Source: an uncultured Lysobacter sp.
GTDB lineage: Bacteria; Pseudomonadota; Gammaproteobacteria; Xanthomonadales; Xanthomonadaceae
Reading direction: 5' to 3'
Length of the DNA: 10,162 nucleotides
Assembly: GCA_946479915.1 (NCBI GenBank)
Contig: CAMLHR010000023.1
Coordinates: 1-10,162, forward strand
How positions within the stretch are numbered: position 1 is the stretch's first letter; each line of letters opens with the position of its first letter. Shown in pieces: positions 6,321-10,162 of this stretch. The position numbers were made by a program, and so were the translations under genes. The notes beneath the pieces are model-generated. The model searched no databases. It was not told the DNA's origin and worked only from the letters and a program-made list of their open reading frames with translations.

Positions 6321-7614
6321 AGTCGGCAGTGGCGACATCGCGGAACGCGGCGCGCGCCGCGTCCAGCGTCCGTTCGATCTCGTCGACGCCATGCGCGCTG
6401 GAGACGAAGCCCGCCTCGAACGCGCTCGGCGCCAGGAACACGCCACGCGACAGCATCGCGTGGAAGAACCGGTTGAACGCGGCGGTGTCGCAGGCAACGG
6501 CCCCGGCATAGGTGTCCACGGGAACGTCGCTGAAGAACAGGCCGAACATGCCGCCGACGCGGTTGGTCGTGAACGGCACGCCGGCCTCGCGCGCCGCGGC
6601 CTCCAGGCCGTCGCACAGCGTGTTCGTCGTGCGCTCGAGCGCGTCGTGGAAGCCCGGCGCCTGCACGAGTTCCAGCATCGCCAGGCCCGCGGCCATCGCG
6701 ACCGGGTTGCCGCTCAGCGTGCCGGCCTGGTAGACCGGACCGGCGGGCGCCACCTGCGCCATCAGGTCGCGCCGGCCGCCGTAGGCGCCGACCGGCATGC
6801 CGCCGCCGATCACCTTGCCGAACGTCGTCAGGTCCGGCGTCACGCCGTAGCGCGCCTGCGCGCCGCCGAGCGCGACGCGGAAGCCGGTCATCACCTCGTC
6901 GAACACCAGCAGCGCGCCATGGCGCGTGCAGAGCGCGCGCAGGTGCTGCAGGTAGCCTTCGCGCGGCGGCAGGCAGTTCGCGTTGCCGACCACCGGTTCG
7001 ATGATCAGCCCGGCGATGTCGTCGCCGCAGCTGTCGAACAGCGCGGTCGCCGCGTCGAAGTCGTTGTAGGGCAGGGTGAGGGTGAGGTCGGCCAGGGCCT
7101 TCGGGACGCCGGGCGACGTCGGCACGCCGAAGGTCAGCGCGCCGCTGCCGGCCTTCACCAGGAACGAGTCGCCGTGGCCGTGGTAGCAGCCCTCGAACTT
7201 CACGATGCGCGAGCGGCCGGTCGCGCCACGCGCCAGGCGGATCGCGGACAGCGTGGCCTCCGTGCCGGAGTTGACCATCCGCACCATCTCCATGCTCGGC
7301 ACGATGCGGGTGACCACCTCGGCCATCTCGACCTCGAGCGGATTGGGCGCGCCGAAGCTCAGGCCGTCGCGGGCGGCGCGCATCGCCGCCTCCAGGACCT
7401 TCGGGTGGTTGTGCCCGACGATCATCGGGCCCCAGGATCCGACGTAGTCGATGTACCGGTTGCCGTCGACGTCGATGAGCGTCGCGCCTTCCGCGCGCTG
7501 CACGAAGAACGGTTCGCCGCCCACGGAGTTGAACGCGCGCACGGGCGAGTTCACGCCGCCCGGCATCAGCTGGCGGGCGCGTTCGAACAGCGAACGGGAA
7601 CGTGGGGTGTCCAT
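6319..7614 (-). CDS. hemL: Glutamate-1-semialdehyde 2,1-aminomutase
   Basis: HemL is a PLP/PMP-dependent cytosolic enzyme. It converts glutamate-1-semialdehyde to 5-aminolevulinate, the last step of the C5 route into haem and other tetrapyrroles. The 431-residue product has the normal length. It begins [20 protein letters not shown] (6-25), the conserved N-terminus of the family. It carries [13 protein letters not shown] (117-129), the EGCYHGHGD loop (141-149), FDEVMTGFR (238-246) with the PLP-contacting Asp239, and [18 protein letters not shown] (263-280), where Lys267 is the Schiff-base lysine. All expected active-site residues appear present. The ATG at 7614 has AGGAG four bases upstream. 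The gene lies 13 bp downstream of thiE and 10 bp upstream of the Cys/Met PLP enzyme, all on the minus strand, so co-transcription is likely. Confidence 0.98.
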   Translation of the reverse strand: MDTPRSRSLFERARQLMPGGVNSPVRAFNSVGGEPFFVQRAEGATLIDVDGNRYIDYVGSWGPMIVGHNHPKVLEAAMRAARDGLSFGAPNPLEVEMAEVVTRIVPSMEMVRMVNSGTEATLSAIRLARGATGRSRIVKFEGCYHGHGDSFLVKAGSGALTFGVPTSPGVPKALADLTLTLPYNDFDAATALFDSCGDDIAGLIIEPVVGNANCLPPREGYLQHLRALCTRHGALLVFDEVMTGFRVALGGAQARYGVTPDLTTFGKVIGGGMPVGAYGGRRDLMAQVAPAGPVYQAGTLSGNPVAMAAGLAMLELVQAPGFHDALERTTNTLCDGLEAAAREAGVPFTTNRVGGMFGLFFSDVPVDTYAGAVACDTAAFNRFFHAMLSRGVFLAPSAFEAGFVSSAHGVDEIERTLDAARAAFRDVATAD

Positions 7615-7618
7615 GCGG

Positions 7619-7623
7619 CTCCT
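7619..7623 (-). promoter_or_regulatory. Ribosome-binding site of hemL
   Basis: AGGAG on the minus strand lies 4 nt before the hemL ATG, inside the 13-bp gap after thiE. It is one of the few clear Shine-Dalgarno sequences in the window and supports the chosen start. Confidence 0.65.
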
Positions 7624-7627
7624 GCGG

Positions 7628-8248
7628 TCAGTGGGTGCGCGCCGTGCGGAAGCACGCCGCGTAGGCGCGCGCGGCGGCGACCGGGTCGGGCGCGTCGTAC
7701 ACGCCGCTGATCACGGCGACCAGGTCGGCGCCCGCGGCGACGAGCGCCGGCGCATTGTCCGGCGTAATGCCCCCGATCGCCACCAGCGGCAGGCCGTGCC
7801 GCGCAGCCTGGCGCAGCAGGTCGGGCGTCGCGCGCCGCGCGCCCGGCTTGGTGGGGGACGGGTGGAACGCACCGAAGGCGAGGTAGTCGGCGCCGGCCGC
7901 CGCCGCGTCCGCGGCGCGCGCCAGGCTGTCGTAGCAGGACACGCCGACGAGCTTCCCCGGACCGAGCAGCGCGCGCGCGGCGTCCAGCCCGGCATCGTGC
8001 TCGCCGAGGTGCACGCCCGCGGCACCGACATCGGCGGCGAGCGCGGCATCGTCGTTGACGATGAGCGGGATACCGGCCTCGGCGCACGCCGCGGCCAGGG
8101 CCGTCGCCTGCACGCGGCGCAGCGCGGTCCCGGCCGCCTTGTTGCGGTATTGCAGCAACGCGACGTGCGGCAGCAGCGGGCGCGTGCGTGCGAGCAGCCG
8201 CGCGGTGTCCGCGTCGTCCGGCGTCAGCAGGTACAGGCCTTTTTCCAC
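7628..8248 (-). CDS. thiE: Thiamine phosphate synthase
   Basis: ThiE couples the pyrimidine (HMP-PP) and thiazole (HET-P) halves of thiamine to give thiamine phosphate; it is a soluble TIM-barrel enzyme. The 206-residue product shows the family signature in order: LQYRNK (32-37, usually LQxRxK), VNDD (64-67), GVHLGEHD (78-85), [18 protein letters not shown] (119-136) with the phosphate-binding SPTK, AIGGI (157-161) and the last barrel loop VAVISGVY (177-184). The start is GTG at 8248: the two codons TAG and TGA lie in frame a few bases upstream, so no earlier start is possible, and the conserved first strand (LYLLTPDD) begins at residue 5. There is no clear ribosome site. No other thiamine gene is in the window. 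It heads the operon with hemL and diverges from the rubredoxin gene. Confidence 0.95.
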   Translation of the reverse strand: MEKGLYLLTPDDADTARLLARTRPLLPHVALLQYRNKAAGTALRRVQATALAAACAEAGIPLIVNDDAALAADVGAAGVHLGEHDAGLDAARALLGPGKLVGVSCYDSLARAADAAAAGADYLAFGAFHPSPTKPGARRATPDLLRQAARHGLPLVAIGGITPDNAPALVAAGADLVAVISGVYDAPDPVAAARAYAACFRTARTH

Positions 8249-8278
8249 GCTTCACTACCGGTCGCCGGCTGGGGGTGG

Positions 8279-8284
8279 GACAAT
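8279..8284 (+). promoter_or_regulatory. -10-like box (GACAAT) for the rubredoxin gene
   Basis: GACAAT lies 6 nt before the rubredoxin ATG in the 42-bp gap shared with thiE. The short distance and lack of a purine-rich ribosome site suggest a leaderless transcript, as at 4326. No convincing -35 was seen. Confidence 0.45.
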
Positions 8285-8290
8285 AACCCG

Positions 8291-8485
8291 ATGAACGACG
8301 TCGCCCCCGCCGCCACCCGCTTCCGCACCTGGATGTGCGTCGTCTGCGGCTTCATCTACGACGAGGCCGCGGGCCTGCCCGAGGAAGGCATCGCGCCAGG
8401 CACCCGCTGGGAGGACGTGCCGGACACGTGGACGTGCCCGGACTGCGGCGTCACCAAGGACGACTTCGAGATGATGGTGGTCTGA
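8291..8485 (+). CDS. Rubredoxin
   Basis: The product is a 64-residue one-iron electron carrier. Four cysteines in two knuckles bind a single Fe: CVVCG (Cys16, Cys19) and CPDCG (Cys49, Cys52). Between them lies the conserved core YDEAAGLPEEGIAPGTRWEDVP (residues 23-44, motif positions Y23, G28, G33, P36, W40, P44), and TWTC precedes the second knuckle. Length and spacing are normal for rubredoxin, with a short extra N-terminus of about 11 residues before the FRTWMC strand. I chose the ATG at 8291 because a -10-like box lies just upstream. The gene stands alone on the plus strand between thiE (divergent) and the SirB1-like gene (convergent, 15-bp gap). No alkane hydroxylase, rubredoxin reductase or oxygen-stress gene is nearby, so its redox partner cannot be named. 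Confidence 0.96.
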   Translation: MNDVAPAATRFRTWMCVVCGFIYDEAAGLPEEGIAPGTRWEDVPDTWTCPDCGVTKDDFEMMVV

Positions 8486-8500
8486 CGCCGCCGCCGCGCG

Positions 8501-9346
8501 TCAGTGCGGCCGCGAGGGTTCCCGGTTCAGTTCGACCAGTCGTTCGCGCAGGCTCGCGCGATCGGCGGCCTCCGGGTTGCGTTGCAGGTACCGCTCCAGG
8601 TCGTGGCGCGCGCCGTGCCGGTGCCCCATCTTGAGGTAGGCCAGCGCGCGGTCGCGCAGCGCTTCGGGGTGGTCCGGCTGCAACTGGAGGATCCGGTCGG
8701 CGCTGCGCGCGGCGCGCGGCCAGTCGTCCTGTTCGCTGTAGACGCCGTGCAGGTTGCGCAGCAGGCGCACCAGCATCGCGCGGTTCGACGCGGGATCGAG
8801 GATGCGCGTGAGCGCGTTGTCGTCCGGCGGCGTGCCGCCCAGGTGCGGCTTGGCCCGGTCGCGCAGTTCGTCGACGTCGAGCGGGCGGCCGCGGTTGAAG
8901 GGGTCCATGACCAGCACGCCGTCGTCGCCCACGGGCAGGCGGACCAGGAAGTGGCCCGGGAACGACACGCCCACCAGCGGCACGCCCAGCCGGCGCGCCA
9001 CCTCGATCTGGACGAGCGCCAGCGAGAGCGGGTTGCCCAGGCGGCGTTCGAACACCTCGTTGATGTAGCTGTTGCGCGGGTCGTAGTACTCGGCGGTGTT
9101 GCCCGAGTAGCCGAGGTCCTCGAACAGGTGGCGGTTGATCGCGTGCATCTTGAGCGGCGCCGGCTCGATCGCCGCGATTTCGTCGCGGAGGTGGTCGGCA
9201 TGGTCCTGCGCGAGGCGGTCGTACATGCCCGGATCCAGCTGCGGGTACTCGTCGCGCGCGATCAGCAACGCCGTGCCGAACAGTGGAAGGGTGGCGTCGT
9301 CGAGCGACGCCAGCGCGTTCCAGTCCGGGAGCGACAACCGTTGCAT
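8501..9346 (-). CDS. SirB1-family transglutaminase-like protein with C-terminal TPR
   Basis: The 281-residue product matches the SirB1/transglutaminase-like 2 family. The N-terminal half contains NSYINEVFERRLGNPLSLAL (92-111), VARRLGVPLVGVSFPGHFLV (116-135) and the aspartate of VMDPFNRG (147-153). In transglutaminases a Cys, His and Asp form the catalytic triad. Here His132 and Asp148 are present, but no Cys is found where the GNPLSLA helix begins, which as I recall is general in SirB1 proteins, so peptide-bond chemistry is unlikely. Residues about 190-260 form helical TPR-like repeats (NLHGVYSEQDDWPRAARSAD, then HPEALRDRALAYLKMG), pointing to protein binding. Function is unknown; genes of this family often lie near prmC/prfA or kdsA elsewhere, but not here. 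The start at 9346 is chosen from family fit; the ribosome site is weak. Confidence 0.9.
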   Translation of the reverse strand: MQRLSLPDWNALASLDDATLPLFGTALLIARDEYPQLDPGMYDRLAQDHADHLRDEIAAIEPAPLKMHAINRHLFEDLGYSGNTAEYYDPRNSYINEVFERRLGNPLSLALVQIEVARRLGVPLVGVSFPGHFLVRLPVGDDGVLVMDPFNRGRPLDVDELRDRAKPHLGGTPPDDNALTRILDPASNRAMLVRLLRNLHGVYSEQDDWPRAARSADRILQLQPDHPEALRDRALAYLKMGHRHGARHDLERYLQRNPEAADRASLRERLVELNREPSRPH

Positions 9347-9373
9347 GCGACAAGCCTGCCGTGCGTCCGGCGG

Positions 9374-9408
9374 GCGTTCAAGCGGCCCGCGGACAGGTGC
9401 GTGAACGC
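9374..9408. repeat. Small inverted repeat between the DUF192 and SirB1-like genes
   Basis: GCGTTCA at 9374-9380 is complementary to TGAACGC at 9402-9408, with a 21-base GC-rich loop. It lies in the 82-bp gap after the DUF192 stop on the minus strand. It could form a weak hairpin in that transcript, but there is no T-run, so I do not call it a terminator; it may be chance. Confidence 0.25.
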
Positions 9409-9428
9409 GAGCGCGCCGTGGCGCGCCG

Positions 9429-9893
9429 CTAGCGTGCGGCGTCCTCCAGCGTGGGCCCGAGCTGCATGACGTCGCCCTCCTGCAGGCCCAGCCGCGCCGC
9501 CTCGCCCGCGTTCAGTTCGAGCACGAAGCGCGCTGGCGCGCCGCTGGGGTAGGACGGGCAGGCGGTGGTGGACCGGCACGGCGGCGTGTCGCGGCGTTGC
9601 GCCACGAGGCGTCGCGCACCGTCGAAGTAGAGGATGTCCAGCGGGATGCGCGTATTCATCATCCAGTACGAGCGCGGCGCCTCGCCTTCGTGGATGAAGA
9701 GCATCCCCGCATCGTCGGGCATGTGCTCGCGGAACATCAGGCCGCGCGCGCGTTCCGCGTCGTCGTCGGCGAGCTCGACCGTGTAGCGTTCGCCGCCGAT
9801 CTCGACCCAGTGGTCGCCTGCCGTCGCGCAGCCGCTGGCCAGGGCCAGGGCGCAGGAAACGAGCAGCCAGCGAGGGGTCCGGTCAGCGTGCAT
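9429..9893 (-). CDS. DUF192 family putative lipoprotein
   Basis: The 154-residue product is a DUF192 protein (function unknown, small beta-rich fold). The N-terminus looks like a signal peptide: Arg5 and Arg8, a hydrophobic stretch WLLVSCALALAS (9-20), then Gly21-Cys22, a possible lipobox (LASGC) that would anchor the protein to a periplasmic membrane face. The -3 residue is Ala rather than the preferred Leu, so cleavage by a general signal peptidase is the alternative. Conserved family blocks follow: ERARGLMFREHMPDDAGMLF (47-66), YWMMNTRIPLDILYF (76-90), the pair Cys106 and Cys112 in PPCRSTTACPSYPSG, and ARFVLELNAGEAARLGLQEG (121-140) followed by D141. The ATG at 9893 fits a normal signal-peptide length. 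It may be co-transcribed with the SirB1-like gene 82 bp downstream. Confidence 0.9.
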   Translation of the reverse strand: MHADRTPRWLLVSCALALASGCATAGDHWVEIGGERYTVELADDDAERARGLMFREHMPDDAGMLFIHEGEAPRSYWMMNTRIPLDILYFDGARRLVAQRRDTPPCRSTTACPSYPSGAPARFVLELNAGEAARLGLQEGDVMQLGPTLEDAAR

Positions 9894-9908
9894 GGCGGGG
9901 ATCCGCTA

Positions 9909-9940
9909 GGGGGTGGTGCCGGCGACCTTCCGCCACCCCC
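9909..9940. repeat. GC-rich hairpin upstream of the DUF192 gene
   Basis: GGGGGTGGTG (9909-9918) pairs with CGCCACCCCC (9931-9940), ten pairs including one G-T wobble, around a 12-base loop. There is no T-run on either side, so a standard intrinsic terminator is not supported. It starts 16 bp before the DUF192 ATG on the minus strand and could lie in that gene's leader or act as a barrier between divergent units. Confidence 0.5.
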
Positions 9941-9984
9941 CGGGCGGCGTCAACCGCGGCGTGAGGACTGTTCATGCAGCCCCC

Positions 9985-10013
9985 TTCCCATGCGCATTCG
10001 GTCCGTGCACAAT
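9985..10013 (+). promoter_or_regulatory. Weaker sigma70-like promoter reading right
   Basis: TTCCCA (9985-9990) and CACAAT (10008-10013) are separated by 17 bp; each matches its consensus hexamer at four of six bases. The bases after the -10 are very GC-rich. It lies exactly 100 bp upstream of a stronger promoter of the same direction, so it may be a tandem upstream promoter, or chance. Confidence 0.35.
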
Positions 10014-10085
10014 GCGCGCCCCGCGACGGCCCCCCGGCATCCACCGGAACCTGAGCGGCAGGCAGGAAATCCCGTGAAAGGGGTG

Positions 10086-10113
10086 TTGACCTTCACTGGA
10101 CATGCCGTACAAT
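10086..10113 (+). promoter_or_regulatory. Strong sigma70-type promoter reading out of the window
   Basis: TTGACC (10086-10091) and TACAAT (10108-10113), each five of six to consensus, are separated by 16 bp. This is the best complete promoter in the window. The following GTGCGGCTCCC is a GC-rich discriminator, a feature of promoters under stringent control such as those of rRNA, tRNA and ribosomal-protein genes. No gene start is visible before the edge at 10162, so the transcript has either a leader of 40 bases or more or a product beginning just outside. Confidence 0.7.
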
Positions 10114-10162
10114 GTGCGGCTCCCTCGGGCGAACAGCCCCTGGGGACGGAACGCGGCGCTGA

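Larger units (their letters stand above)
9894..10162. other. Intergenic region, no convincing gene
   Basis: This 269-bp stretch at the right end separates the DUF192 start from the window edge. I found no supported gene in it: the only ATG-initiated frame I noted (9974-10054, 26 residues) has no ribosome site or family likeness. It contains a GC-rich hairpin near 9909-9940 and two sigma70-like promoters pointing right. Confidence 0.6.

Noticed and set aside
5211..7710. Long plus-strand frames (421 and 467 codons) opposite the PLP enzymes
   Set aside because: They are mirror frames of well-supported minus-strand genes, rich in Arg, Gly, Ala, His and Val, with no recognisable domain.
8249..8290. 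Thiamine (TPP) riboswitch upstream of thiE
   Set aside because: The 42-bp gap is far too short for a THI box and its conserved CUGAGA-type core was not seen there.
9411..9426. GCGCGCC-GT-GGCGCGC inverted repeat near the DUF192 stop
   Set aside because: The loop of two bases is too short for a stable hairpin and alternating GC palindromes are common by chance here.
8504..9469. Plus-strand frame of 321 codons opposite the SirB1-like gene
   Set aside because: The minus strand carries clear family motifs; the plus frame is compositionally biased and has no domain or ribosome site.
9974..10054. Possible 26-residue peptide upstream of the strong promoter
   Set aside because: There is no ribosome site, no leader-peptide codon run, and it ends before the better promoter at 10086, so it could not be a leader of that transcript.

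Overview
The window is a GC-rich (by eye close to 70% G+C), densely packed chromosomal segment of a gammaproteobacterium, most likely from the Xanthomonas/Lysobacter/Luteimonas group (Lysobacteraceae). This placement is inferred from base composition, from the gene set, and from -10 boxes lying only a few bases before start codons. No transposase, integrase, phage gene, CRISPR array, rRNA or tRNA was seen. Nearly every gene is a recognisable core or family-level gene, and I did not find a convincing new multi-gene system.

Left block (1-2291, plus strand): the end of an unrecognised membrane protein gene, mpl (murein-peptide recycling ligase) and a stand-alone LON substrate-binding-domain protein. 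They are spaced 3 and 5 bp apart, as in an operon. This block meets head-on a large minus-strand gene (2288-4297) for a DedA-PAP2-LssY fusion membrane protein, and the two stop codons overlap within the tetranucleotide CTAG. The fusion keeps the architecture of a lipid-carrier transporter plus lipid phosphatase, but several residues normally needed for PAP2 catalysis are substituted. It is the most interesting protein here.

Middle block: a 40-bp divergent promoter region (4298-4337) separates the fusion gene from an HSDL2-like short-chain dehydrogenase (4338-5153, plus). Both genes have a -10-like box 6-7 nt before the ATG, which suggests leaderless mRNAs. The dehydrogenase converges, with a 9-bp gap, on a minus-strand operon read from right to left: thiE (thiamine phosphate synthase), hemL (glutamate-1-semialdehyde aminomutase) and a Cys/Met-metabolism PLP enzyme. 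Two of these three enzymes use PLP, and all three belong to cofactor or sulfur amino acid metabolism.

Right block: a small rubredoxin gene (8291-8485, plus) diverges from thiE and converges on a SirB1-type transglutaminase-like/TPR protein (8501-9346, minus). Upstream of that lies a DUF192 putative lipoprotein (9429-9893, minus). The last 269 bases (9894-10162) hold no convincing gene. They contain a GC-rich hairpin and one strong and one weaker sigma70-type promoter pointing out of the window to the right, so a well-expressed gene probably begins just beyond the edge.
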